DNA of 64,000 bases, taken from NCBI GenBank assembly GCA_024752435.1, contig CP103033.1, positions 1 to 64,000 of the forward strand, given 5' to 3'. Position numbers and translations under genes: made by a program. Under the pieces are notes generated by a model that was not told where the DNA came from, made no database searches, and saw only the letters and a list, made by a program, of their open reading frames with translations. Origin of the DNA: Allantophomopsis cytisporea (Eukaryota > Ascomycota > Leotiomycetes > Phacidiales > Phacidiaceae). How positions within the stretch are numbered: position 1 is the stretch's first letter; each line of letters starts with the position of its first letter. Shown one piece after another: positions 9,904 through 19,836 of the stretch.

Positions 9904-11519
9904 CTATTTATTCCCTCTATTTTCCACAGCATGCATCAACAGCTCCCTCGAACCAGTGATCAACTTACTCATCTCAACTGCTCTCATCCACATCGCCTTC
10001 CTCGCCTTGTCTGTGAAATTAGGCTTTGATCGTGGCTGACCGACCCTATCTGAACCCTGCTGCCATTTTGCATTGACAAATGGCGAGGCGTATAGTTCAT
10101 TTCCGGCATATGAAGCGACGCCTAGGATATCTTGCAGCCTATCGAACAACTGGGCAGCCATGATGATGACAATAAGCATTTGCATGGCGACAGCTGATGT
10201 GGAGGGCTGAGAGTAAGACCCAATTTGAATCTTTGGAATGAGCACCGTCTTACCGTCCTGGTATAACGGAGTGATAGAGTTTTTGATGCAAGATTGTAAG
10301 TGGTAAAAGATCAATTCGTAGATGTCCATCACTCGATCATAACATGACAATATCAGCAAAATTGTTCCCTGGTCCGGACCAGATTCTTCGGCCGGATCGC
10401 TGGAAGATGATGTTCTGCTGGCCTCTCCATCCGGAATAGTAACACCAATAGTCTCAGAGTGGGAGGGTGATGATAACCTGGAAGTATCCACTGGACCAGG
10501 AAGCTCGGAGTGAGGGTATAGGTTACCAAGGATCTCAATCAAGCTCTGCGTAAGATGGAACGTCTGGTCCATGGCGAAAATTCGACCATCTGCAGTTGGA
10601 GCTTTGTAGGACTTCGAAGGAGTTCGCGGAGGTATTGCCTTTGTATGTTCAAAAAGCTTCACGTTTAGGTCTGCAAGCATCTGAACATAATGAACAGACT
10701 CCTCAGCTTCACTAAACGGCGCCTCGACTTCTGAAGCTGTCTGTTCTGGCCAGAGTGATTTTTTCCTGTGATTACTCTGCATATTCATGAGATCCTGTAG
10801 CTCAGGCATGGTATCCATCATCATGTCATTATTGAAGTGTTGAATATTCTGCAAGCTGAAGCTGTCGAACTTTGTATTCGGGTCAAGCCAGTCAAAAAGT
10901 GGTAGAGAAGGGCTTGCATGGTCATCAAACGTGGCTTCAATAGAAACTAGGAACTGTCAGCTTTTTTCTTGCAACTTGAAATTGTTCGCGCACCATCATG
11001 CTGCACAGGTCTCTCATGCCAGTATGCAGTGGATACATTCAAAGGAGTTTCATTTGTTGGCAAGGGTGTCAAAGGATTGCTTGATGTTTCTGTGTTCTCC
11101 GGTGTATTTGTCAGAAGAGAAAAGGGGTCATCTGGGCTTTCAGATGCATGCGTGTTATTCGAGTTGTCTGTAAAGACAAGGTTCTTGTTTTGTGAGATGC
11201 TGCTCGGGTGAGATTTCACTGCTGGTCGTGGTGCAGATCGTCGTGTTCGAGGACTGAACGTGCAAGACGCACTAGCCTTCACGCACCTTGCGCAATGAGC
11301 GTCGTTGTCCTGCTTGCGACATCGAAGCTTTTGGGCGTGACATCGATCACAGGCAGCACGATGTCGTGCTATCGCAGTTGATGCTGAAGAAGCTGGCATG
11401 GATTGGCGAGAGCGGGGCTCATTGTGAAGATGTTCGCCTTGATGACGATACGTAGATTCCACATCATCTGGAGCTACGTCTAAGAGTTCGTCTATAGCAA
11501 TTGTGGAGTAGTTAGACAT
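9904..11519 (-). CDS. Zn2Cys6 transcription factor, AflR-like (regulator 2)
   Basis: Two exons (10994-11519 and 9904-10946) are joined across a 47-nt intron (donor GTGCGC, branch GCTGAC, acceptor CCTAG) and give 522 residues. A Zn2Cys6 cluster at about residues 60-90 begins CDRCHAQKLRC and continues CARCVKASASC. The C-terminal half carries the aflatoxin-regulatory-protein-type segments: LLILSCYDRVMDIYELIFYH, then MQMLIVIIMAAQLFDRLQDI. The start is the ATG at 11519 (MSNYST), because the longer upstream frame is hydrophobic and lies outside the family pattern. It is divergent from the MFS exporter across 556 bp and probably co-regulated with it. It is the second AflR-like factor in one cluster and differs clearly from regulator 1 outside the zinc cluster. 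Confidence 0.85.
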
Positions 11520-12075
11520 GATTAGTACGTTGGGCGGGTGGATGTGGGGTTGTGGACGATCGCGAATGTTGAAGGGATTCCGTTCGGGGGGCTGGCTGCG
11601 GGAAAGGCTGAAGGCGGATAAACTGTAAAAGAGATAAAAGAACCCTGATATTGGAGGCTTCTGCTGGCTGTGATACATACAAATATGCACATAGAGTGAG
11701 AGAGCGTACATAAGGCAGGAATCATAACGAGAGTCACGGGTTTAAGGAACAATTACACGTAAGGTACGATACCTTAAGGTCCTTATTGCTCTCATCATTA
11801 TTGTGTCTGGTTCGAGATAAGTATGAGTGCACAAATTGATCTTCATATTCTCCCCGGGTGGAAGGCGACATCGCTCAGTCATGTACATTCGGCGATTTCT
11901 CATGCTCATTCGGCTTTTCATCTTCGGCGTTTTGGAAGCGCAGTAGGTAGGCAAGAAACGCCGCATTCACTCATCACCTGGTTAAAATGAAGTTTTTCTT
12001 TCATAATGTGATTGCTACTGCTACTGTTACCTTTCTAGTTACAACAATTCACTGCTTTACTGACACCCAGCCATC
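11520..12075. promoter_or_regulatory. Divergent promoter, regulator 2 / MFS exporter
   Basis: Three TTCGGC words occur within 43 bp (11888-11893, 11909-11914 and 11923-11928), all in the same orientation. This gives evenly phased CGG half-sites of the kind bound by Zn2Cys6 factors. The site lies about 370-390 bp from the regulator 2 start and 150-190 bp from the exporter start. Confidence 0.5.
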
Positions 12076-13882
12076 ATGAATTCGTCTGCAGAAGCAGCAA
12101 CTCATCGTCTCGCTGTTGCGCCAGAGTATCAAAAAGAGCAGACGACAGAACCAGCGGAATTACCAGCACAGGAAGCCACCAATACCGGGGAGAAACAGAG
12201 TCCTTCTTCTACCAATTCGAGCAAGATCGAGGACACTGCAAAACAAGAGCGGACATGGCGTTTCTGGGCTATTTTCCCGGCTCTCATGGTCACCACCCTC
12301 CTCTCTGCGGTTGAAGTTACTGTAACCTCTACTGCTATGCCAACTATTGTTCACGATCTCGAAATTGGAAACAATTACGCCTGGATTGTGAACGCTTTCC
12401 TATTGACAAGGTAAGTCACTCCAGATGAAGCAACATACTTGGCACTTCTTCTAACCAGGAATCAGTACTGCGTTCCAACCCATGGCCGGACAGCTTGCCG
12501 ATGCTTGGGGCAGGAGATGGCTCATTATCGGCTGCGTCGGGATCTTCACGCTGGGAAGTGGAATCAGCGGCGGCGCGACAAGCGGACATATGTTGATAGC
12601 TGGACGTGCAATCCAGGGTTTGGGTAGTGGAGGTATTAATATGTTGGTGGATCTCATTATCTGCGATCTCGTCTCCCTTCGTGAACGCGGAAAGTTTATT
12701 GGATTGATCGGTATTGTATTTGCTATCGGCCTCTTCCTTGGCCCATTTGTCGGCGGTAGCCTCGTCCAGCATTCGAGCTGGCGCTGGGTATTTTACATAA
12801 ATTTACCGATTGGGGGCGTGTCAATGGCTTCTCTATTCTTCTTCCTTCGTGTTAATCACAAGAACATACCGTTGAAGGAAAAGCTGGCCCGCATCGACTG
12901 GATTGGCAACCTTCTTGTTGTTCTGTCAACTCTTTCCATCTTATTCGCGTTAACATATGCTGGCACTGATAACCCTTGGTCATCCGCAAAGACGTTAGTT
13001 CCCCTGATTCTCGGCCTAACTGGGATAGCAGCCTTTCACACGTACGAAGCCTCCAAATTCTGCAAATACCCAACCGTTCCAGGACATCTCTTCACCAACC
13101 GGACTTCTGCCATTGCTTTCTTCTTGACTTTTATCCACGCCTTGCTCACACTTTGGGTTCTTTACTTCCTTCCGGTATATTTTCAGGCCAGTCTCGGTGC
13201 CACACCCACAGCCTCAGGCGTTCATTTGCTTCCAACAGTTCTGGCACTGGTGCCGGCTGCTGGTATTGCTGGGTTTGGTTTGACGACCTTTGGAAAATAC
13301 AAACCACTACATATCGCCGGACTTGCCTTCATGACGGCGGGAATAGCTTCCTTCACGGTTCTGGACTCAAACACAAAGCCTGCCGTCTGGGTGATTGTGC
13401 AGATAATCCAATCGCTCGGCGCTGGTTTCATCGTCACCGCACTTCTGCCTGCTGTACAAGCTGAACTTACAGATGATGACAATGCTACGTCAACCGCCAC
13501 TTGGTCCTATATCCGCAGCTACGGAGCAATATGGGGAGTTACCATACCTGCTGCAATATTTAACAACCAGTTTGATAAACTCTTGCGCCGGATCTCGGAT
13601 CCTGCCGCAAGAGCAGCTCTCGCTTCCGGTGATGCATATGCGCACGCGTCAAAAGAGTTCATCTACGCCTTCCCTGATAAAGTAAAGAACGAGATAGTCT
13701 CAGTCTATGCAGATGCTCTGAAGGTTGTATGGATCGTCGGTGCTGCCATTGCTGGTGTGAGCTTTCTACTCACTTTCTTAGAAAAAGAGGTACCACTCCG
13801 GGAATCCTTGAGGACAGAATTTGGCATCAAGGAGCAGAAGAAAGGGAATGATGTTGAGGTTGCTGGTTCTCTTTTACCTTAG
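12076..13882 (+). CDS. MFS exporter, DHA2 (14-TM drug:H+ antiporter) family
   Basis: Exons 12076-12410 and 12466-13882 are joined across a 55-nt intron (GTAAGT, branch CTAAC, acceptor ATCAG) and give 583 residues. A hydrophilic N-terminal tail of about 60 residues is followed by about 14 hydrophobic segments. Family marks are VTSTAMPTIVHDL in TM1, the motif A loop GQLADAWGRRW, GPFVGG with SSWRWVFYINLPIGG (motif C region), and NNQFDKLL near the C-terminal large loop. DHA2 transporters in fungal clusters export the product through the plasma membrane and give self-protection. The position inside the cluster, divergent from an AflR-like regulator, supports this role. No break or missing motif was seen. 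Confidence 0.92.
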
Positions 13883-14284
13883 GTTGACATCTTTGCACTG
13901 GAAAGATATGATTTACAGTACTAAGGCAGTTATATCTCGTCCCACTTGTGGACATTAGACAACTTCTATGGAATCACTCCTGCGGCCGTTAACCGTATTG
14001 GAATTGCAGAACGTTAGAGCTGACTTTTAGAATGGAAGGAGTTGCTTGATGTTGAACTATTAAATCATGCTTCTGGAACTCTGGACTCAGGAGTGAAGTT
14101 TCTCAAAATGTGATGAGTTGATTGAATGACTAAAGAACTCCAAACTCCGAACTTGTTACACCACCAATTTGAGAAAATTCTTCTACTTATCTGTCGCTAC
14201 TTGATCCCATCTAGATACGCTTCCGAGAAGTCTCAATCTAATTTTTTATTGCCCCCACCACAGTTTTGACCTTAAATCTCCTAC
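13883..14284. other. Convergent 3' region
   Basis: This is the spacer between the exporter and the small membrane protein gene. No gene or notable structure was seen. Confidence 0.5.
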
Positions 14285-14701
14285 TTATTTCACCTCAATC
14301 ATCCTCGCCACAGCAATAATCGCACAAACCCATGCTGGAATCTCGCTAACCCAGACCCTCAAGCCACTAACTATCAGCCACTTTCTCATGTGCCCTTCTC
14401 TCTTCTCATCCGTGGACTCCGTATTGCTACACCCCTTTATGCCCTCCCACGCCCAATGCGAGAATACTACATGTGCTGTTGTAAACCCCGCACTACGGGC
14501 ATACCAATTTCCTTCCGGATTCGGCAGGTAGTAGTAATTGAATAGCGAAGAGAAAACAGAAAGGAAATAGACAGCTCCAAGAATGGGAATACCATAGAAA
14601 GCGAATCGGGTGTACCAATAAGGGAGGACTGTCGGCTTGGTTTTGGGGATCGTAGGATGGAGAAACGAGGTGAATGCCAAGTGCTGGGTCACAGTTGACA
14701 T
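14285..14701 (-). CDS. Small integral membrane protein of unknown function
   Basis: A 138-residue single-exon protein with about four hydrophobic segments: AFYGIPILGAVYFLSVFSSL (about 34-53), GFTTAHVVFSHWAW (about 72-85), a short one at IVSGLRVWV (about 109-117) and IPAWVCAIIAVAR (about 121-133). A polar loop with NTESTDEKREGH sits in the middle. Repeated aromatic and charged positions (WYARSAG, AH, SHW, R-x-W-V-S-E-I-P-A-W) look conserved, suggesting a true family, perhaps a small membrane enzyme. I do not recognise it. It shares a 569-bp divergent spacer carrying a CGG direct repeat with the FrsA-like hydrolase, which argues for membership in the cluster. Confidence 0.65.
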   Translation of the reverse strand: MSTVTQHLAFTSFLHPTIPKTKPTVLPYWYTRFAFYGIPILGAVYFLSVFSSLFNYYYLPNPEGNWYARSAGFTTAHVVFSHWAWEGIKGCSNTESTDEKREGHMRKWLIVSGLRVWVSEIPAWVCAIIAVARMIEVK

Positions 14702-15270
14702 TAAACTGCGAGATATTAGTTATATAACAATGCGCGAAACCAATACCCAATAGTGCTGAGCTTACGCCATGGAAGTGGTGATCACAGGAATGACCTCTAA
14801 GACTGCTGAAATGGAAGGCATTTTTGATAGGAGGACCAAGGCAAACGACTACTCTTCACCAAGTTGATGGTTATTGCTTCTTACAATGTAGCTTCTTTTC
14901 AAACTCTTTTACATCAGGAATTGTATACTAGATTGACTCAATTGATGAAACTAAATAGTGCATGAGAATCAGGTCACCAAAAGTGGTCCGATAAACGTAC
15001 TTTATTTTTCGGCTTCGGCCAACGTCCAAATCCTACAAAATAATTCACCGAACTCGTGCATACCCACAACAAAGCACCAAAAACTTTCAAGAGTGACTGC
15101 CCGGGTAGATATCAAATAATGTGGGAGCATAACCACGTATATTAGAGTAGTGAGCTTCATCATAAGATATGATGTCCTCCACGATTCTCTTAAAGGTGAA
15201 TTCTAGGAATGAAAAGCAAGACAGTTCCGTAAACTCATTTGAGACTCAAGCGCCTTAGTCATCAGCCAAT
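14702..15270. promoter_or_regulatory. Divergent promoter with CGG direct repeat
   Basis: This is the spacer between the small membrane protein and the FrsA-like hydrolase. It holds TTCGGCTTCGGCC at 15008-15020 (CGG-N3-CGG) and CACCGAACTCG at about 15051-15061, both resembling elements upstream of other cluster genes. Confidence 0.45.
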
Positions 15271-16548
15271 ATGTTTGAATTCTCCAGCTCCGAATTTTGG
15301 AACTTTGAACTTCTCCGAATCCTCACCACCGCCCCTTATGGCGGCTCTGATGTCGCCGAGTTCCTCGAGGCTGCCGGAGAAATCAAGAATAACCCCGAGC
15401 GATGGCACAAGGCATGGCAATGCCAGGCTTTACGTGTCGAAGTCCTAGCAGATGAAGCAGCACGAAGCGGGGACGTCGTCGCCGCCCGTCGAGCCTACCT
15501 CAGGGCGACAAACTACTTCCGTGCCAGCCAGTATATGATGTTTCAAGGCGATAGCCGGATTCTCCCTACTTTTCAACGCAGTATGGAGAACTTTTCTAAA
15601 GCAATCGAGCTTCTGGACTGCACCGTTGTGGCGCTCGAAATTCCTTTCGAAAACATCAAACTCCCAGCCTATCTCTACCTTCCAGAGGCTGATAAGCGTC
15701 TTCCTGGAAAGACGCCTTTGGTCATCAATACTGGAGGCGCAGATTCAACTCAGGAAGAACACTATTTCATGCTACCTGTCGCGGCTACCGATTTGGGCTA
15801 TGCTATCCTCACATTTGAAGGTCCAGGCCAAGGAATCATTCTCCGCACGCAGAACCTGCATCACCGCCCAGATTGGGAAGTCGTCACCTCTGCAGTTCTC
15901 GATTATATTCTACCTTACTGCTCGTCTCGCCCGGAACTCCAAGTAGATATCGATCGTGTAGCTATTGCAGGAGCCTCCATGGGCGGGTACTACGCTCTGC
16001 GGGGAGCCAGCGATCCGAGATTCAAAGCAGTTGTGGCTCTTGATCCGTTTTACAGTCTATGGGATTTCGTCTTTGCGCGGCTGCCGCAACGATTTGTAAA
16101 TCTTTGGCTCGCAGGATGGGTACCGGATAGAGTCTTCAACAGTCTCTCTCAAATCCAGTCCTACGTCAGTTTCCAGAGCAAATGGGAATGGTTACAGTCT
16201 CGGTGGATGTTTGGTGTCGAAACGCCAACAGAATTGTTTCGATTAATACCCTCCTTCACGCTAAAAGACAAGGGGGGCGGAGAGTTCCTTCACGGGGTCA
16301 AGTGTCCTGCTTTGGTGACGGGCGCGGCTCACAGTCTATATTTCAAGATCGATGACTCCACGACGAAGATCTATCATAATTTGAAGCATTTGAGAGAGGA
16401 CCAGAAGGAAATTTGGACCCCAGAGTTACCAAGTGAGGGAGGTATGCAGGCCAAGATGGGGGCTTTAGGCTTACTTCAGCACAAAACTTTTATGTTTCTT
16501 GATGGAGTGTTTGGGATCGAAAGAAGAAGTCTTCTGGAAACAAGCTAG
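15271..16548 (+). CDS. FrsA-like alpha/beta-hydrolase of the PKS-NRPS cluster type
   Basis: This is a 425-residue single-exon protein. The N-terminal helical part (AARRAYLRATNYFRASQYM, about 71-90) precedes the hydrolase core. PLVINTGGAD lies at about 149-158, FEGPGQG at about 182-188, and the nucleophile elbow GASMGG places Ser at about 236. LQAK-type GGMQAKMGALG and QHKTF supply the probable catalytic His near 404. Where relatives usually show GAxD, this protein has GAAHSLY (His354), so the acid residue may lie elsewhere. Related hydrolases accompany PKS-NRPSs with reductive release, as in cytochalasan-type clusters, and are linked to forming the pyrrolinone dienophile from the released aldehyde. 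It is adjacent to the Diels-Alderase gene in convergent orientation, as expected for consecutive steps. Confidence 0.85.
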   Translation: MFEFSSSEFWNFELLRILTTAPYGGSDVAEFLEAAGEIKNNPERWHKAWQCQALRVEVLADEAARSGDVVAARRAYLRATNYFRASQYMMFQGDSRILPTFQRSMENFSKAIELLDCTVVALEIPFENIKLPAYLYLPEADKRLPGKTPLVINTGGADSTQEEHYFMLPVAATDLGYAILTFEGPGQGIILRTQNLHHRPDWEVVTSAVLDYILPYCSSRPELQVDIDRVAIAGASMGGYYALRGASDPRFKAVVALDPFYSLWDFVFARLPQRFVNLWLAGWVPDRVFNSLSQIQSYVSFQSKWEWLQSRWMFGVETPTELFRLIPSFTLKDKGGGEFLHGVKCPALVTGAAHSLYFKIDDSTTKIYHNLKHLREDQKEIWTPELPSEGGMQAKMGALGLLQHKTFMFLDGVFGIERRSLLETS

Positions 16549-16882
16549 TAGCTTAGGCAGTCACCATAAGAGACCTAAGACTTTGACATTAGATATTTTT
16601 CAAGCATTCCAAGCGTGACTGGTGAATGAAAACAACTATACTATATCATTATTCTGAAGGGGGTCATTGTTTGGATCCTCGAGTGAGTCACCCAATTTAT
16701 CAGTCATTTATATTAAAAATGAAGTCATTAGAGCTTATGATACACTTCAACTTATGTATTCTTCATATACCGAATTAGTCTTGACAACCACGAGAATTCA
16801 AAGAGAAGTTTCCCCCAACCGAAAGTGACAGTTTCAACTTCCAAGACTGACTGTATCTCCTATTCATTTACTTTCTCGCCAA
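16549..16882. other. Convergent 3' region
   Basis: This is an AT-rich spacer between the hydrolase and Diels-Alderase genes. No gene was seen in it. Confidence 0.5.
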
Positions 16883-18172
16883 TCACCTAAATGGTGAAGA
16901 TCCCGTCAACCACAACGCTTTAAGGATACTCATGTCTGTTCCAGTCACGAGGGCCCACCAAAGCTTGAGCATCAGGCGAATCGACATCTTATCAGGCAGA
17001 AAGACCTGCTCCCCAAGTCCAACACCACCTTCATAATACTTGTCGTCTACCTCTCCACCTGTCACTACATCTGTGAATCCAGATAAGCCGAGACCATCAC
17101 CAAGTCCCATCTCGAATGCCAACTTCTTGTGTCTCACATCAAATATCCAGCGGCGCTCTTCACTCATAGATACAAATTCTAACGTCCAGCCTGTCGATGG
17201 GTCCCCGTACGTGCTGTGCATTTCTCCGCCAAATAGTCGCGTAATATTGTGATGGTCATCGTTCGTCTGGTTTACAATGACAGGTCCGCGATGTTTCGAT
17301 GCAAAAATGACCTCACCATCCTTCATCAAGACGCTGCCTTGATACGTTACTCCGTCGATCTTCGATACCCCTTCAAAGACAGAGAACGAGAAAGGTCCCA
17401 CCTCACCTCGGATAGCATGCCAACCACTCACAACGCTGAACCAGTCTTTTGCCGCCCAAATACGATTGTGACCTCCGAGTCCATACCAGATGATGTCTTT
17501 GCCGTCATGAGTGCGAAAGGAAACCTCTGCTCTACCTGAGGGAATTGTCTCTGTGAAATGGAATAGTGGCGATGCTTCATGAGAAGCAGTGTCTAACGGC
17601 CAGGTAGAACCATCTGCATACCGTGCCGGAGCATTGGAACTGATGGAAAATCGACCTTTGACCTCAGGCAAATCGATATTGATAACTGCCTTTTTCATAT
17701 CTGGGGTGATCCGGAAGGAGTATAACCGATCTGCACTCTTCCACACACCATACACTTTCCCACAGCAGTCCTGTACCACCGACTCCTCTACAAAGTCGGT
17801 CCCACCCAGTTTTGTCCCGTTGTCTAGTAGAAGTACAAACTCGACTCTCAAGATTCCCAGCCCGATGATCTTGTATGATGGATCTCGAGAAAATGAGATG
17901 GCAATTGCTTCATTGGCAGAATCGGAGACCACGTCGAAGTACCATTGCTCCCAAGCGGAGCCGTTGACAGCTGAGAGCTTCGAGCGAGAAAATGAGTCAC
18001 GTGGAGACGTAGACATCCAAATCGGTTTATTTACTGTCTGAAATGCAGACACAGATGTTGTGAAGCAGGATTCAAAACAGGTATCTGATTCTAGAGGGCT
18101 TGTGAAGACATACTCCCACGAGTAAGCGAATTCGAGGAGACATAAGAGCGGTACAATTCTCAAGAGTCTCAT
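16883..18172 (-). CDS. Diels-Alderase-family protein (lipocalin-like pericyclase)
   Basis: This is a 429-residue single-exon protein of the fungal Diels-Alderase family, known from decalin- and cytochalasan-forming PKS-NRPS clusters. The fold is two lipocalin-like beta domains. Family marks are WEQWYFDVVSD (about 79-89), the centre YGLGGHNRIWAAKDW with GWHAIRGEVGPFSF, and later GGEMHSTYGD. The N-terminus is hydrophobic (LLRIVPLLCLLEFAYS, about 3-18) and looks like a signal peptide or anchor. The C-terminus has a second hydrophobic stretch (SIRLMLKLWWALVTG). Several well-known family members lack such a leader, so this one may act in a membrane compartment. It is divergent from trans-ER 2 over a 578-bp spacer that has paired palindromes. 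The predicted role is the intramolecular [4+2] step on the PKS-NRPS product. Confidence 0.86.
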   Translation of the reverse strand: MRLLRIVPLLCLLEFAYSWEYVFTSPLESDTCFESCFTTSVSAFQTVNKPIWMSTSPRDSFSRSKLSAVNGSAWEQWYFDVVSDSANEAIAISFSRDPSYKIIGLGILRVEFVLLLDNGTKLGGTDFVEESVVQDCCGKVYGVWKSADRLYSFRITPDMKKAVINIDLPEVKGRFSISSNAPARYADGSTWPLDTASHEASPLFHFTETIPSGRAEVSFRTHDGKDIIWYGLGGHNRIWAAKDWFSVVSGWHAIRGEVGPFSFSVFEGVSKIDGVTYQGSVLMKDGEVIFASKHRGPVIVNQTNDDHHNITRLFGGEMHSTYGDPSTGWTLEFVSMSEERRWIFDVRHKKLAFEMGLGDGLGLSGFTDVVTGGEVDDKYYEGGVGLGEQVFLPDKMSIRLMLKLWWALVTGTDMSILKALWLTGSSPFR

Positions 18173-18750
18173 TTCGTATTATGTCTGCAATAGATGAAGA
18201 TCTAGTTAGGGAGAAGATAGTTTGAACAAAGATGATACCTAGAATAACAGGAGGTGGTCTCTAGCTTGTGTCGATATACCTGTGCCCTTTTCCGTTTACA
18301 TAACATTTGCTTCCAAATACAGAAGATTTTCAGGCTAGAATCATTGAAGGATGCTAGCGACTGGGCCTGACTTAAGGAATCGGAGACTTATATGACGGCA
18401 TTGTTATCTTATGAATTAAAGTGCCGAAACCGATATCTCGCAGTCGGCGACTTTAATGTGTTTCGCTTCGAGTCGGATTTCCCGATGATAAACATCATAA
18501 GACCCGACTTTCGCACCACAATTTCTCAAGACCGAATGGTTCTGAAAGTCCTCCAGAACCCCCCTCGTGTAAAATATGCCACTGGCTATATCTTGGCTTG
18601 GAATATGCGGCTTGCTTAGTCTTATATGTCATTTGAGAATTTTGACAACATCATTCTGTCAATATTTAGCTTCAATGGTTGAGGTGAATACAAATCTTTC
18701 AAAGCATAATTATTCGCTCATTCATTTACTCCATACCGTGTCTATCTATA
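18173..18750. promoter_or_regulatory. Divergent promoter, Diels-Alderase / trans-ER 2, with paired TCG-N7-CGA sites
   Basis: Two 13-bp palindromic elements of the form TCG-N7-CGA lie 35 bp apart, at 18438-18450 and 18473-18485. The second, TCGGATTTCCCGA, is a near-perfect CGG inverted repeat. The same form occurs at 8539-8551 before the lipocalin-like gene. This is the arrangement expected for a dimeric Zn2Cys6 regulator. Confidence 0.5.
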
Positions 18751-19836
18751 ATGTCACCAAATCATGAGTTTCCCTCTACCCAAATTGCCATCATAACGAA
18801 GGATGATCTTTCGGTCGGTATCTCGACAACCGTCCCCTTCCCAGAGATCCTGAGCCCAGACATGATGATCATCCGAACCATCGCTGTAGGCCTCAATCCA
18901 ACCGACTTCAAAATGCCGGCCTCCTTCCCATCGCCAGGCGCTATCGACGGCTGTGACTTCAGTGGAATCGTCATTTCTCTTGGCTCTTCCGTGACTAAAT
19001 GGAAACCAGGCGACCGCGTCTTCGGTGCTGTCCACGGCGCAAACCCTCAATGTCATCAATCTGGGGCCTTTGCGCAGTATATTGCCACACGCGATACACA
19101 GGTCTTGCGAATTCCTGACTCAATGTCATTTGAGACAGCGGCCGCCATTGGAGGCGCAAGTATTGGCACCGTGGGCATCTCACTATACTGCTCTCTCGGT
19201 CTTACAGCCATGCCTGACGCCCCCAATGAGAAACAACTCCCTGTCCTCATCTATGGTGGAAGTACGGCGACAGGTACCATGGCTATTCAGATCTTGAGGC
19301 TAGCAGGTTTCATACCAATCACGACTTGCTCGCCGCATAATTTCGACTTGGTCAAGTCTTACGGGGCGGAAATGGTGTGGGATTACAAATCCACATCTTG
19401 CGCAGAAGACATCAAAGCATATACAAAGAATGGGCTTCGGTACGCACTTGATTGTATCACTATTCCATCGTCGATGAAGATCTGCTATGCAGCATTGGGG
19501 CGGGCGGGAGGAAAGTACACAGGTATCGAACTTCCACCAGATCTGGCAGGACTCCGCAAGACGGTCAAGAAAGATTGGGTTATGGGCATGACGATCCTGG
19601 GGAAGACAATCGATCTAGGTAATGGATACAAATTTCCACGGAATGAGGAACATGTAGAGTTCGGGGAAAGGTGGGCAGTGGTGGTGCAGAAACTTGTGAA
19701 CGATGGGATTATCAGGAGCCATCCCATTGTGGTTGGTGAAGGCGCTGAGAACTTCGAGGGTATCTTGAAGGGACTTGAAAAATTACGAAGAAAACAAGTC
19801 AGTGGGAAGAAACTGGTATATATTATTGGTAGATAG
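18751..19836 (+). CDS. Trans-acting enoyl reductase 2 (LovC-like)
   Basis: This is a 361-residue single-exon medium-chain reductase. The GroES-like part has GLNPTDFKMP and GCDFSGIVISLG, and the nucleotide-binding part has YGGSTATGTMA (about 168-178). Further matches to the LovC type are ATRDTQVLRIPDSMSFETAA, KNGLRYALDC, GRAGGKYTGIE and VSGKKLVYI. It has the same length and motif order as trans-ER 1 but lacks that gene's intron. Because it is next to the PKS-NRPS (520 bp between their stop codons) and divergent from the Diels-Alderase, it is the likelier primary partner of the PKS-NRPS, which has no working ER domain of its own. Its substrate would be the acyl chain on the ACP during chain extension. 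Confidence 0.9.
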   Translation: MSPNHEFPSTQIAIITKDDLSVGISTTVPFPEILSPDMMIIRTIAVGLNPTDFKMPASFPSPGAIDGCDFSGIVISLGSSVTKWKPGDRVFGAVHGANPQCHQSGAFAQYIATRDTQVLRIPDSMSFETAAAIGGASIGTVGISLYCSLGLTAMPDAPNEKQLPVLIYGGSTATGTMAIQILRLAGFIPITTCSPHNFDLVKSYGAEMVWDYKSTSCAEDIKAYTKNGLRYALDCITIPSSMKICYAALGRAGGKYTGIELPPDLAGLRKTVKKDWVMGMTILGKTIDLGNGYKFPRNEEHVEFGERWAVVVQKLVNDGIIRSHPIVVGEGAENFEGILKGLEKLRRKQVSGKKLVYIIGR

